A model generated the notes under the pieces. That model saw nothing but the letters and a program-made list of their open reading frames with translations. It ran no database searches and had not been told where the DNA came from. 64,000 nucleotides of DNA from NCBI RefSeq assembly GCF_015594845.1, contig NZ_JADNRK010000001.1:62001-126000 (forward strand). Direction: 5' to 3'. Both the position numbers and the translations under genes were made by a program. This document shows positions 8,778 to 18,164 of the stretch, piece by piece (positions within the stretch are counted from its first letter, which is position 1; the number at the start of each line of letters is the position of its first letter). This stretch comes from Alkalibacter mobilis (GTDB taxonomy: Bacteria; Bacillota; Clostridia; Eubacteriales; Alkalibacteraceae).

Positions 8778-8816
8778 GGTGCCGTCCTCCGGGACGGTGC
8801 CTTAATATGTTTTTTC
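8778..8816 (+). terminator. Hairpin with TCCG loop and T-rich tail
   Basis: A 10-bp stem, GGTGCCGTCC with GGACGGTGCC, closes a TCCG loop (8778-8801). TTTTTT follows nine bases later. It may be a second terminator behind the small RNA. The rest of 8817-8997 holds only the copA upstream region. Confidence 0.45.
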
Positions 8817-8870
8817 TCATTTTATGTTGTTTAATTTAAGCTTTTATCATATAATGAATTTATACATAAG

Positions 8871-8941
8871 CATATTCTAATATTTGAATATGATTTTTTT
8901 GGGTATCAATTCCTTGTATTGCTATATGTTTACAATATAAT
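8871..8941 (+). promoter_or_regulatory. copA promoter region with dyad
   Basis: Possible -35 TTGTAT (8914-8919), 16 bases, -10 TATAAT (8936-8941). A dyad CATATTC (8871-8877) / GAATATG (8886-8892) lies upstream and could bind a metal-responsive repressor. No copper regulator is encoded nearby. Confidence 0.4.
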
Positions 8942-8997
8942 ATAACTTGACAGCGTGTTTTGAATCCAACAAATCAATTACAGAAAGGAAATTATCC

Positions 8998-11460
8998 ATG
9001 GATAAAGAAAATATAAAAATCAGTGGCATGACCTGTGCTGCCTGCGCCCAAAGAGTAGAAAAATCTGTGGGCAAGCTGGAAGGAGTTAAAAATGCATCTG
9101 TAAATTTTGCAACAGAGAAGCTGACTGTTGAATTCGATGGCCAGGATATCGATCTCGAAAACATAAAAGAAACCATCGAAAAAATCGGTTATGGAGTCAT
9201 CGAAGATCAAACTTTGAAAAATGCAACGATCCCAATTGCAGGAATGACCTGCGCAGCTTGTTCACAAAGAATAGAAAAAGTTCTTTCAAAAACTCCGGGA
9301 ATAACCAGTGCCAGCGTTAATTTGGCCTCGGAAAAAGCAGTGGTGGATTATGATCCCCAAATAATAAAGTTGTCAGGCATCAAACAAATAATTGAAAAAC
9401 TGGGCTACAAGCCTCTCGAAATAGAAAAAAACACAGTGGATGAAGATAAAATTCGAAAAGAAAAGGAAATAAGAACCTTAAAAACCAAGCTAATCATTTC
9501 CGCCGTCTTTGCAGTACCTTTGCTTTATCTTGCCATGGGCCCTATGATACCTTTTTTAACATTACCCATACCTTCATTTTTGGATCCCGCAACACATCCA
9601 TTGGCATTTGCGTTAGCTCAAATATTCCTAACCCTGCCAGTGGTTATAGCTGGACACAAATTTTACACGATAGGATTTAAAGCTTTGGTACAGAGAAGCC
9701 CCAACATGGACTCTCTGATTGCAATTGGCACCACATCGGCCATCCTGTACAGCCTGTATTCCACTTACAGGATCTTTAATGGAAATACACATGCTGTCCA
9801 CGAACTTTACTTTGAAACTGCAGGAGTCATAATTACATTGATCCTGCTTGGAAAAACCCTTGAATCCATATCAAAAGGCAAAACCTCTGACGCCATCAAG
9901 AAATTAATGGGTCTTGCTCCAAAGACAGCTCTCATTATTCAAGGCGACAAGGAGGTGGAGGTGCCCATAGATGAAGTTGAAACAGGTGATATAGTGGTGG
10001 TAAAACCCGGCGCCAAGATCCCGGTAGATGGTGTGGTGGTAGAAGGTTACACTGCCATTGATGAATCCATGCTGACCGGCGAAAGCATACCCATCGACAA
10101 AAAATCCGGCGACAAGGTCTATGCAGCCAGCATAAACAAAAACGGCGTTATCAGGTTCAAAGCCACAAAGATCGGTGGAGATACCGCTCTGGCGCAGATA
10201 ATCAAGCTGGTCGAAGATGCTCAAGGTTCAAAAGCTCCCATAGCCCAAATGGCGGACATAGTTTCTGGTTATTTTGTTCCTGCAGTAGTCTTGATAGCCT
10301 TGCTTTCATTCGGAGCATGGTTGCTAGCCGGAGAAACCCTGGTATTTGCCCTGACGATCTTTATCTCGGTTCTGGTTATCGCATGTCCGTGTGCATTGGG
10401 ACTTGCAACACCAACTGCGATCATGGTCGGAACTGGAAAAGGAGCAGAATATGGTATACTCATCAAGGGCGGCGAAGCTTTGGAGACCGCTCATAAGATA
10501 GACACGATAGTTTTTGACAAGACCGGTACGATCACTGAAGGAAAACCGGAAGTCACTGATATTTTTACAACGACGGGAATCGATGAAGAAAAGCTGCTTC
10601 AAGTTACTGCATCTGCTGAAAAAGGATCTGAACATCCTCTTGGAGAAGCCATAGTGCGTCAAGCGGAATCAAATGGTTTGAAAGCATTGAAAACCTCAAA
10701 TTTCAATGCAATACCCGGACATGGCATAGAAGTTGTAATAGAAAATTCTTCCATTGTGGTGGGAAATAGAAAACTTATGACTGACCGGAAAATTTCTTTA
10801 ACCTCATTGGAAAATGAATCCGACAGGCTGGCCGGCGAAGGAAAAACGCCTATGTACATTGCAGTTGACGGCAATCTGGCTGGAATCATTGCTGTTGCAG
10901 ACGTAGTCAAGGAAAGCAGCGCAAAAGCCATTAAAAAGTTGCATGAAATGGGTATAGAGGTAGCCATGATAACAGGCGACAACAAACGAACAGCCGAGGC
11001 CATCGCCAGACAGGTTGGAATTGACAGAGTTCTTGCTGAGGTTCTCCCTCAAGACAAATCCAATGAAGTGAAGAAACTTCAAGCGGAAGGCAAAAGAGTT
11101 TCAATGGTAGGGGATGGTATCAACGACGCTCCCGCTTTGGTTCAAGCTGATATCGGCATAGCTATAGGGTCAGGTACCGATGTAGCCATGGAATCAGCAG
11201 ATATCGTTTTGATGCGAAGTGATTTAATGGATGTACCGACTGCGATACAGCTTAGCAAAAGCACTATTCGAAACATCACACAAAACCTGTTTTGGGCTTT
11301 TGGCTACAACGTTGCCGGAATACCATTGGCAGCAGGTTTACTCCACATATTTGGGGGGCCACTTTTGAATCCGATGTTCGCAGCAGCAGCAATGTCCCTA
11401 AGCTCTGTATCTGTTTTGACCAATGCATTGAGATTGAAAAGATTCAAACCATATAAATAA
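8998..11460 (+). CDS. copA: Copper-exporting P1B-type ATPase
   Basis: Exports Cu(I) across the membrane at the cost of ATP. Two N-terminal HMA domains each carry GMTCAAC (first C13/C16, second near residue 90). Next come the A-domain TGES (about 359), the membrane CPC motif (about 463-465), the phosphorylation site DKTGT (Asp near 507), SEHPLG, and the hinge GDGINDAP (about 705). The C-terminal GYN and MSLSSVSV segments are typical of Cu+-ATPases. ATG at 8998 is preferred because AGAAAGGA precedes it; the longer frame adds 17 unsupported codons. copZ follows after 24 bases. Confidence 0.95.
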   Translation: MDKENIKISGMTCAACAQRVEKSVGKLEGVKNASVNFATEKLTVEFDGQDIDLENIKETIEKIGYGVIEDQTLKNATIPIAGMTCAACSQRIEKVLSKTPGITSASVNLASEKAVVDYDPQIIKLSGIKQIIEKLGYKPLEIEKNTVDEDKIRKEKEIRTLKTKLIISAVFAVPLLYLAMGPMIPFLTLPIPSFLDPATHPLAFALAQIFLTLPVVIAGHKFYTIGFKALVQRSPNMDSLIAIGTTSAILYSLYSTYRIFNGNTHAVHELYFETAGVIITLILLGKTLESISKGKTSDAIKKLMGLAPKTALIIQGDKEVEVPIDEVETGDIVVVKPGAKIPVDGVVVEGYTAIDESMLTGESIPIDKKSGDKVYAASINKNGVIRFKATKIGGDTALAQIIKLVEDAQGSKAPIAQMADIVSGYFVPAVVLIALLSFGAWLLAGETLVFALTIFISVLVIACPCALGLATPTAIMVGTGKGAEYGILIKGGEALETAHKIDTIVFDKTGTITEGKPEVTDIFTTTGIDEEKLLQVTASAEKGSEHPLGEAIVRQAESNGLKALKTSNFNAIPGHGIEVVIENSSIVVGNRKLMTDRKISLTSLENESDRLAGEGKTPMYIAVDGNLAGIIAVADVVKESSAKAIKKLHEMGIEVAMITGDNKRTAEAIARQVGIDRVLAEVLPQDKSNEVKKLQAEGKRVSMVGDGINDAPALVQADIGIAIGSGTDVAMESADIVLMRSDLMDVPTAIQLSKSTIRNITQNLFWAFGYNVAGIPLAAGLLHIFGGPLLNPMFAAAAMSLSSVSVLTNALRLKRFKPYK

Positions 11461-11484
11461 TTTATCTTTGAAGGAGGAATTCAA

Positions 11485-11691
11485 GTGAATAAAACAGTTA
11501 TTAAAGTAGAAGGCATGTCATGTTCCCATTGCGTTAATTCCGTTGAGACTGCTGTGGGAGCAATCGACGGCGTTTCTGGGGTCGCTGTTGACCTTGAAGG
11601 CAAAACCGTTACAGTGGATCACGACTCAAGTGTCACTTTAGACAATCTGAAGGATGCAATTGAAGGTCAAGGTTACGACGTAGTCGATTGA
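11485..11691 (+). CDS. copZ: Copper chaperone
   Basis: A 68-residue single HMA domain that carries Cu(I) to CopA. It has the metal site GMSCSHC near the N terminus and the ferredoxin-like beta-alpha-beta pattern ending in GYDVVD. It starts at GTG with a strong AAGGAGGAATTCAA upstream. It is co-transcribed with copA and ended by the terminator at 11692-11730. Confidence 0.93.
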   Translation: MNKTVIKVEGMSCSHCVNSVETAVGAIDGVSGVAVDLEGKTVTVDHDSSVTLDNLKDAIEGQGYDVVD

Positions 11692-11730
11692 AAAAAAGGC
11701 AGAGGAATAATTAAATCCCTCTGCCTTTTT
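11692..11730 (+). terminator. copAZ terminator (bidirectional)
   Basis: AAAAAGGCAGAGG and its exact complement flank a short A/T loop, with T runs on both strands. It serves copZ and the convergent gene at 11740. Confidence 0.85.
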
Positions 11731-11739
11731 ACTTTGATT

Positions 11740-12042
11740 TTAAAAAATCACTGCCCTGTAGGTAATAGCATACCAGATAAACACCAAAACTGCAGGTATG
11801 ATAAACAACACATATGCTAGCGGTCGTACTTCAAGTTTGCTTGATTCTTGCCCTTGATTCTCCGTTCCCATCGCCTTTGATCTTTTTATGGCCTCAGTTC
11901 CCATAAAAGAAGCGATGGCGATTATGGCCAAACTGCCGTACAAGATAATTTCATTATGTCCAAAAAAATATGAGGCAATCAATACTACTAATTCCGCACC
12001 AAGTCCTATAAGAAAAAATTTACCCAATATACCAACCGCCAT
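11740..12042 (-). CDS. Small membrane protein of unknown function
   Basis: A 100-residue protein I do not recognise. It has three hydrophobic segments: a pair in the N-terminal half (about 5-25 and 31-48) and one at about 75-95. A polar, charged loop (KRSKAMGTENQGQESSKLEVR) lies between the second and third. It stands alone, convergent with copZ and followed on the same strand by the rbs operon. Confidence 0.55.
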   Translation of the reverse strand: MAVGILGKFFLIGLGAELVVLIASYFFGHNEIILYGSLAIIAIASFMGTEAIKRSKAMGTENQGQESSKLEVRPLAYVLFIIPAVLVFIWYAITYRAVIF

Positions 12043-12120
12043 TCCAGTTTATTTATTTCACAGCTTTCAGTTTACCACCTTGAAACGAAGGTTTCAATCG
12101 ATTTTATGAAAATGGCATCT

Positions 12121-12152
12121 AAAAAAAGGCCGCTTCATAGAGAAGGGCCTTT
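12121..12152 (-). terminator. rbs operon terminator
   Basis: Minus strand: AAAGGCC and GGCCTTT enclose an imperfect inner stem, followed by TTTT, just after the rbsB stop codon. Confidence 0.75.
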
Positions 12153-12165
12153 GATCCTGACTTAA

Positions 12166-13104
12166 TTATTCTGTTACAAGTTGAAGCTCAACGGGGATAT
12201 ACTCGTCAACAGATTCTCCTGCAAGAATCTTCATTGCTGTATCTACTCCCATGCCGCCGATCTCTTTAGGCAACTGTTGTACTGTTGCAGCCATTTCACC
12301 TGCTTGAACTGATGTTACCGCATCTTCAGTTGCATCAAAACCAACTACCAATATTTCTCTGCCGGAAGCTTTTATCGCTTCCAATGCTCCCAAAGCCATT
12401 TCATCGTTATGAGCAAAAACCGCATCTATTTCAGCTTGAGCCTGCAGAATATTTTCCATAACTGAAAGTCCTTCTGCTCTGTCAAAGTTAGCTGTTTGTT
12501 TTGCAACAACTTCTATTTCAGTTCCTTCAAGGGCTGAATTGAATCCTTCGCCTCTTTCTCTCGCTGCCGATGCTCCAGGTATGCCTTCTAATTCAACAAC
12601 TTTTCCTGTTCCCCCAAGTTGCGCTACTATGAAATCTCCGGCCATCTTTCCACCTGCTACATTGTCGGAGGCGATGTGAGCTTCGACCTCACCTGAATTT
12701 GCAGATCTATCCAAGGTGACCACCGGAATACCTGCTCCATTTGCCGCTGCAACTGCGCTACCTACTGCATCAGAGTCTGTAGGATTGATCATGATAAGAT
12801 CCACGCCCTGCGTTATCAAGTCTTCAACATTCGACAACTCTGTAGCAGCATCATCCTGGGAGTCAAGAATTATAAGTTCTGCTCCCAACTCTGTAGCTTT
12901 CGCTTGAGCTCCGTCTCTCAAATCTACAAAAAACGGATTGTTAAGAGTAGATACTACCAAACCGATTTTTTTAGCTGTGTCTTCACCGTTGCCGTCACCG
13001 TTGTCTCCGTTGTCTCCTTCGTCACCATTGCCACCGCAACCGAAAATACTGACAGTCAACAATAGAACCAACAACAACACCAATGCTTTTTTCATTTTTT
13101 TCAC
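12166..13104 (-). CDS. rbsB: Ribose ABC transporter, substrate-binding lipoprotein
   Basis: Lipid-anchored binding protein for D-ribose. The lipobox is FGC in SIFGCGGN, then an acidic Gly/Asp/Asn linker like that of TupA in this genome. The mature part is a type I periplasmic binding protein: [51 protein letters not shown] and VGFDAT are typical RbsB segments. It is the last gene of rbsRKDACB, a position that often allows separate high expression. Confidence 0.93.
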   Translation of the reverse strand: MKKMKKALVLLLVLLLTVSIFGCGGNGDEGDNGDNGDGNGEDTAKKIGLVVSTLNNPFFVDLRDGAQAKATELGAELIILDSQDDAATELSNVEDLITQGVDLIMINPTDSDAVGSAVAAANGAGIPVVTLDRSANSGEVEAHIASDNVAGGKMAGDFIVAQLGGTGKVVELEGIPGASAARERGEGFNSALEGTEIEVVAKQTANFDRAEGLSVMENILQAQAEIDAVFAHNDEMALGALEAIKASGREILVVGFDATEDAVTSVQAGEMAATVQQLPKEIGGMGVDTAMKILAGESVDEYIPVELQLVTE

Positions 13105-13157
13105 TTTTCTTCTCCTCTTTCCTTAAAATTTATCTTTAACCTTAAAGGTCAAATTCA

Positions 13158-14126
13158 TTATCTGGAAGTTCTTTGTTTCCTGTCTAAAAGCACCGCTATC
13201 AGTATGACGATGCCTTTTGCCACCCCTTGATAATAAGAAGACACCTGCAGCAGATTCAATGCATTGTTAAGAATTCCAATTATCAAAGCACCTATAGCGG
13301 TACCAAAGATAGTACCAATGCCACCTGCCATACTGGTACCACCTATGACAACTGCCGCTATTGCATCCAGTTCATATCCAGAACCTGCAGTAGGCTGGGC
13401 AGAACCTAATCTGGAAGTAACGATTATTCCAGCCAACGCCGACAGAAACCCTGATATTCCGTATACAAAAATCTTCACATTATCAGTCTTGATCCCCGAA
13501 TACATGGTTGCTTCTTCATTTGATCCCAAAGCATAAGTGTATCTGCCTATTTTCATATGTCTGAGTATGTAGTAGGCGATCACAAATACGAACAACATGA
13601 TGTAAACAGGTATGGGTATGCCCAGAAAATAACCTGTGCCGATTTTTGAATATACTGCTGAAGTTTCAGATCCAAAAATACTTATTGGTTTGCCTTGGGT
13701 ATACACCAGGGTGAACCCTCTAAGAAGTGTCATGGTTCCCAAAGTAGCTATAAAGGGCTGCAGCCTTCCTTTACTTATGAACAAGCCGTTTACCATTCCC
13801 ATTCCAAGACCCAGCATCAAGGTCAAAAGAATCACTAAAAATATGTTCATACCCGAGGCAACCATCTTTGCTGAAACGGCTCCACATATGGCTAAGACAG
13901 ATCCAACGGAAAGGTCTATGCCTCCGATCAAAATTGCGAAAGTAAGACCTGTGGCTATTACAGCATTGATGGAAGTTTGTCTAAGTACCGTTAGAGCGTT
14001 TGACCAAGTCAAAAACCTGTCGTTCATGATAGACATGGCTACGATCAGGATCAAAAGTACTATAACAGGTTTGTTTTGGGAGAGTATGCTCTTCCAGTCC
14101 CTTCCCTTTAAAGATAGTTTTTTCAT
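13158..14126 (-). CDS. rbsC: Ribose ABC transporter, permease
   Basis: Membrane channel of the ribose importer (BPD_transp_2 family), 322 residues with about 8-10 hydrophobic segments. Typical stretches are ALTVLRQTSINAVIATGLTF, ILIGGIDLSVGSVLA, and AVVIGGTSMAGGIGTIFGT, a coupling-loop region that meets RbsA. It directly abuts the rbsA stop codon. Confidence 0.93.
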   Translation of the reverse strand: MKKLSLKGRDWKSILSQNKPVIVLLILIVAMSIMNDRFLTWSNALTVLRQTSINAVIATGLTFAILIGGIDLSVGSVLAICGAVSAKMVASGMNIFLVILLTLMLGLGMGMVNGLFISKGRLQPFIATLGTMTLLRGFTLVYTQGKPISIFGSETSAVYSKIGTGYFLGIPIPVYIMLFVFVIAYYILRHMKIGRYTYALGSNEEATMYSGIKTDNVKIFVYGISGFLSALAGIIVTSRLGSAQPTAGSGYELDAIAAVVIGGTSMAGGIGTIFGTAIGALIIGILNNALNLLQVSSYYQGVAKGIVILIAVLLDRKQRTSR

Positions 14127-15623
14127 TCAGCTCACTTCCTTTCCGACGGCCAAGCTCATGATTTTTTCCTGATCGGCATTTTTTATATCCAAAGTCCCGG
14201 TCACCATGCCTTCGTGCATGACCATGACCCGATCGCTGATGCCAAGTATCTCAGGTATTTCCGACGAAATCATTAATATGCTCATGCCACTTTCTTTGTA
14301 TTTGTTTATAAGTTCATAAATTTCTTTTTTGGCACCCACATCCACTCCTCTGGTTGGTTCGTCCAAAATCAAAATCTTTGGATTTGTGTTCAAATTTTTG
14401 GCAAGTGCCACCTTTTGTTGATTGCCGCCACTTAAAAATTTAAGTAATTGCTTGGTTCCTGCCGCTTTTATAGACATGCTTTTTACGTAGCTGTCAGTAG
14501 ACTTTTCTTCTTCACTTTTATTTATTTTCCCAATTTTGCCCACATATTGATCCAATGATGCCAGTGTGACATTTTCAACAATATTGAGCCCTAAAACGAT
14601 CCCATTGGATTTTCGATCCTCTGACACGTATGCAATTCCTTCTTTGATAGCATCCTTGGGGCTTTTTATGACAACTGGTTTGCCCTTCATCAGAATTTCT
14701 CCTTTATCCAGAGGATATACTCCGTAAATGGATCTTGCCATTTCCGTTCTGCCTGCTCCTACCAGACCTGCAACTCCCAGTATTTCTCCTTCTTTGAGTT
14801 CAAAAGATATATCCTTTACAAACTTATTCGACAGGTTCTTTACTTCAAGGACCGTATGCCCAAGAATAGTATTGACTCGTGGATATTGCTCGCTTAATTT
14901 TCTTCCCACCATCATTTCTATGATTTTGTCTTCATCCAGTTCATCGATAGTTTTTTCTCCAACAAGTGTTCCGTCTCTTAGGACCGTTACATAGTCACAT
15001 ATTTGAAAAATCTCATTCAATCTGTGTGAAATATATACTATGCTGTGTCCCTGACTTCTAAGTTCGTTGACCACTTCAAACAATTTTTCAGTTTCTGATA
15101 TAGTCAGTGCTCCAGTTGGCTCATCCATTATTATAACTTTTGCATTCAAGGATAATGCTTTTGCGATTTCTATAAGTTGTTGTTTGCCAACGCTGAGATT
15201 TTTCACCAATTCTTTTGGACTTTCGTTCAGCCCCAGTTTATCCAACCACTGTTTGGATTCATCATAAAGCTGTTTCCACTTGATTTTTCCACTCTTTCCA
15301 ACCGGCTCTCTTCCAAGAAAAATATTCTCACTTATGGATAGATCTTGAACCAAGTTCAACTCTTGATGGATTATGGCAACTCCCATATCTTGAGATTCTT
15401 TGGTAGTTGTAAAGTTTACTTCTTTACCTTCAAGATAAATATCACCTGAAGTCTTGAGATATACACCGGTCAAAATCTTCATCAATGTCGACTTTCCCGC
15501 CCCGTTTTCTCCTACCAGCGCCATGATTTTACCTTTGTATATGTTAAAATCCACATTGTCCAGGACTCTAACTCCGGAAAATTCCTTTACTATATTTTTC
15601 ATGGATACGATTTTTTCATCCAC
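14127..15623 (-). CDS. rbsA: Ribose ABC transporter, duplicated ATPase
   Basis: Energises ribose uptake with two fused ABC domains. The first has Walker A GENGAGKST, signature LSVGKQQ and Walker B IIMDEPTGAL. The second has a degenerate Walker A region (GLVGAGRTE), signature LSGGNQQKVALAK and ILDEPTRGVD, normal for sugar ATPases of this class. I chose GTG at 15623, which has AGGGGG seven bases upstream and matches the usual N terminus; an in-frame ATG at 15647 would add eight residues. It lies four to 28 bases after rbsD. Confidence 0.92.
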   Translation of the reverse strand: MDEKIVSMKNIVKEFSGVRVLDNVDFNIYKGKIMALVGENGAGKSTLMKILTGVYLKTSGDIYLEGKEVNFTTTKESQDMGVAIIHQELNLVQDLSISENIFLGREPVGKSGKIKWKQLYDESKQWLDKLGLNESPKELVKNLSVGKQQLIEIAKALSLNAKVIIMDEPTGALTISETEKLFEVVNELRSQGHSIVYISHRLNEIFQICDYVTVLRDGTLVGEKTIDELDEDKIIEMMVGRKLSEQYPRVNTILGHTVLEVKNLSNKFVKDISFELKEGEILGVAGLVGAGRTEMARSIYGVYPLDKGEILMKGKPVVIKSPKDAIKEGIAYVSEDRKSNGIVLGLNIVENVTLASLDQYVGKIGKINKSEEEKSTDSYVKSMSIKAAGTKQLLKFLSGGNQQKVALAKNLNTNPKILILDEPTRGVDVGAKKEIYELINKYKESGMSILMISSEIPEILGISDRVMVMHEGMVTGTLDIKNADQEKIMSLAVGKEVS

Positions 15624-15650
15624 AGCTATACCCCCTATTACTGTCACATA

Positions 15651-16064
15651 TCAAAATACCACTCCAGATACCAAGATAACGTTTGCATATGGAGTGAATT
15701 CTCCAGTTCTTATCACCGCCATGGACCCTTCAGTCATTTTCTTGAATTCTTCATGTGTTACGTATCTTATTTCAACTTCAGGTTCCAATTCACCAAGTAA
15801 TCTGAGGATCTCGTCATGAAGAGTGATGCTGTTTTCTTTGATCTCTTCAGCCATGATCACCTCTTCTACCTTTTGTTCACTCAAAACTCCTTTTAAGACA
15901 TCCAAAAATTGCGGCACACCCTTGGAAACAGCCAAGTCGATTCTTTCTACCCATTCCGGTATGGGCAGCCCTGCATCGCATATGGCCAAATTGTCCTTGT
16001 GACCCATTCTGGATATCAAAGAAGAAATATTCGAATTCAAAAGATAACTTTTTTTCATTTTCAA
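15651..16064 (-). CDS. rbsD: D-ribose pyranase
   Basis: Interconverts ribopyranose and ribofuranose so that RbsK can use the sugar. The 137-residue length is normal. RbsD features include an N terminus with GHKDNLAICDAGLPIP, where the His and Asp are catalytic in the family, and a C-terminal IRTGEFTPYANVILVSGVVF. It overlaps rbsK by four bases. Confidence 0.93.
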   Translation of the reverse strand: MKMKKSYLLNSNISSLISRMGHKDNLAICDAGLPIPEWVERIDLAVSKGVPQFLDVLKGVLSEQKVEEVIMAEEIKENSITLHDEILRLLGELEPEVEIRYVTHEEFKKMTEGSMAVIRTGEFTPYANVILVSGVVF

Positions 16065-16996
16065 TCCTCCAATATAGACATTTTTTCATACCACTGATCA
16101 AAATTTTCTACTTCATTCAAGTACGGCAAAGATGTTTGAGCTCCAGCTTTCGAAACTGTCATAGCTCCTACTTTCATGGCAAATTTTAAAGCCTCTTCCA
16201 TTGTTTTCCCTTCATCAAGGGCAACCCCAATGGCACCATTAAAACTGTCTCCGGCTGCAGTCGTATCTACCACCTTTACTTTGTAGGCAGGCATCACACT
16301 TATATTTTCCTTGGTAATGTGCATGCATCCTTGTCCTCCAAGGGTTACTATCATCTCCTTTACGCCTTTTTCCATAAGTTTTTCTGCCGCAATTTGGATG
16401 TCGTCAAGATTATCCGTTGGCAAACCGCTGAGTATTTCCAATTCGGTCTCATTAGGTGTTAAGATATCTGTCAGGGATAGTATCTCCTCGTCCAGCTCTC
16501 TGGCTGGGGCCGGATTCAAAATCGTGATTGCACCAAAATCCTTTGCCATTTTCAGTGCTTTTCTTACGGTTTCCAAAGGTGTTTCCAGCTGTACGATCAT
16601 TACGTTGGTTTTTTTAAAGCATTCTTCCATATTTTCAATGTCTTCGGGTGTTAACCCGTAATTTGCGCCGGGAGCTACCGCTATAGCATTGTTACCCTTT
16701 TCTTCTACAATTATCGCAGCTACACCAGTAGAATAATCGTCTTTTTCCAAAACTCTTTGAACATCTACGCCATCTGATTCAAGGGATCTCTTCAATTGTT
16801 CACCCATGGAATCTTTGCCTACCGCTCCTATCATTGTTACGTCAGCTTTGAGTTTTGCGGCAGCATCTGCCTGATTTGCTCCCTTGCCTCCGGGTATCTG
16901 TTTGAATGATGTCCCCAATACGGTTTCTCCCGGCCTTGGGATAGTAGGGGCAGTGATAACCAAATCCATGTTAAGGCTTCCAACCACAGTAATCAT
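16061..16996 (-). CDS. rbsK: Ribokinase
   Basis: Phosphorylates ribose to ribose 5-phosphate (PfkB family). It shows GSLNMDLV and PGETVLGTSFKQIPGGKGANQA near the N terminus, NPAPAR, TPNETE, and the C-terminal anion hole / catalytic DTTAAGDSFNGA. ATG at 16996 is used because GAGAGGAG precedes it; the open frame extends 26 codons upstream into the rbsR end. Confidence 0.94.
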   Translation of the reverse strand: MITVVGSLNMDLVITAPTIPRPGETVLGTSFKQIPGGKGANQADAAAKLKADVTMIGAVGKDSMGEQLKRSLESDGVDVQRVLEKDDYSTGVAAIIVEEKGNNAIAVAPGANYGLTPEDIENMEECFKKTNVMIVQLETPLETVRKALKMAKDFGAITILNPAPARELDEEILSLTDILTPNETELEILSGLPTDNLDDIQIAAEKLMEKGVKEMIVTLGGQGCMHITKENISVMPAYKVKVVDTTAAGDSFNGAIGVALDEGKTMEEALKFAMKVGAMTVSKAGAQTSLPYLNEVENFDQWYEKMSILED

Positions 16997-17009
16997 TTTA
17001 TTTCTCCTC

Positions 17010-18020
17010 TCAGCTTGATTTTCTAACAACAAGTTCAGTTTCCAGAATGATTTTTGACTCCGTATTTTTTTCATTGCCCTCGATGGCTCTTATTAGCATT
17101 TGTGCAGCTTTATGACCCATTTCATAATTAGGCTGCTTTATAGTTGTAAGTTCCGGTTCTACCAAGGAAGCCATGTAGATATCGTCAAATCCCATGATCC
17201 CGATATCTTCGGGTATTCTTTTCCCAAATTCCTTGAGCTTTTTCATTGCACCAATGGCAATGAGATCATTGCCACAAAATATAGCATCAAAATCCACACC
17301 CTCTTCAAAAAGCAAAGTTACTGCTTCCATACCCCAAAGGCTTCTATACTCCCCGACTTTTATGTACTTTTCCTCGAATTCGATGCCATTGTCTTCAAGT
17401 GCCTTCCTGTAGCCCTTCAACCTGTCCTTTGCAGTCTGAGTATTTAAAGATCCTGCTATATATGTTATCTTCCTGTAACCCTTTTCTATCAAATGGATCA
17501 CTCCTTTATAGGAAGCTTCCCCATTGTCTATCAGGACCTTGCCTTTAACGTTGTCTGAATCGTAGTCCCTATCGATTAGGATTATAGGGACCCTGCAACG
17601 CTCAAGACCTGAGTTGGTGTTGTTTCTATCTGCAGAATGAGTGAATATTATGCCATCCACCATTTTTTCTGTCAGAATTTCAATATATCTGTCTTCCTGT
17701 TCCAAGTTGTCATCCGTGTTGCAGATTATAATGCTGTAACCGGATTCTCTAGCTTTGTCTTCAGCCCCTCTGGCTATCTCAGGAAAAAATGGATTAACAA
17801 TATCAGGTAAAATCAATCCCAGTGTTTTAGTTCTTTTTGTCACCAGGCTTCTTGCCATGGAATTGGGTATATAGTTATGCAACTTTGCAATATTCATGAC
17901 CCTGTCCCTGGTTCCTTGTGATATGTTCTTGTCTTTGTTATTAAAAATCATGGATACAGTAGCTATTGAAACTCCTGCTTCCTTTGCAATATCTTTGATA
18001 GTAACAGATTTTTTTTTCAT
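17010..18020 (-). CDS. rbsR: LacI-family ribose operon repressor
   Basis: An N-terminal LacI HTH (TIKDIAKEAGVSIATVSMIFNN, with a hinge helix near NSMARSLVTKRT) is followed by a periplasmic-binding-like sensor domain (LGLILPDIVNPFFPEIARGAED, GIMGFDDI). As first gene of rbsRKDACB it is expected to repress its own operon at the palindrome 18044-18057, with ribose or a derivative as inducer. ATG at 18020, with GCGAGG upstream, is preferred over the in-frame TTG six codons earlier. Confidence 0.9.
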   Translation of the reverse strand: MKKKSVTIKDIAKEAGVSIATVSMIFNNKDKNISQGTRDRVMNIAKLHNYIPNSMARSLVTKRTKTLGLILPDIVNPFFPEIARGAEDKARESGYSIIICNTDDNLEQEDRYIEILTEKMVDGIIFTHSADRNNTNSGLERCRVPIILIDRDYDSDNVKGKVLIDNGEASYKGVIHLIEKGYRKITYIAGSLNTQTAKDRLKGYRKALEDNGIEFEEKYIKVGEYRSLWGMEAVTLLFEEGVDFDAIFCGNDLIAIGAMKKLKEFGKRIPEDIGIMGFDDIYMASLVEPELTTIKQPNYEMGHKAAQMLIRAIEGNEKNTESKIILETELVVRKSS

Positions 18021-18043
18021 GTCAGCCTCGCACTCCAATTCAA

Positions 18044-18057
18044 GTTAAACGTTTAAC
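18044..18057. promoter_or_regulatory. RbsR operator
   Basis: A perfect 14-bp palindrome, GTTAAACGTTTAAC, with the central CG typical of LacI-family sites. It lies between the -10 box and the rbsR start codon. Confidence 0.85.
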
Positions 18058-18064
18058 CAATTTC

Positions 18065-18070
18065 ATTATA
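18065..18070 (-). promoter_or_regulatory. rbs operon -10 box
   Basis: Perfect TATAAT on the minus strand, eight bases upstream of the operator. No good -35 hexamer is seen at 16-18 bases. Confidence 0.55.
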
Positions 18071-18137
18071 CAACACATTTTTAATAATTTCCATACTTCT
18101 TTCAATTTTTTGTTTATATTTAAAAACTTCTCCTCTC

Positions 18138-18164
18138 AAAAAAAAGATCGACTTTCGTCGATCT
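18138..18164 (-). terminator. Terminator of the ABC exporter operon
   Basis: Minus strand: AGATCGAC, loop GAAA, GTCGATCT, then eight Ts. It abuts the stop codon of the second exporter gene. Confidence 0.88.

Noticed and set aside
13636-14172. 178-codon plus-strand frame over rbsC and the rbsA end
   Set aside because: Shadow of two well-supported transporter genes.
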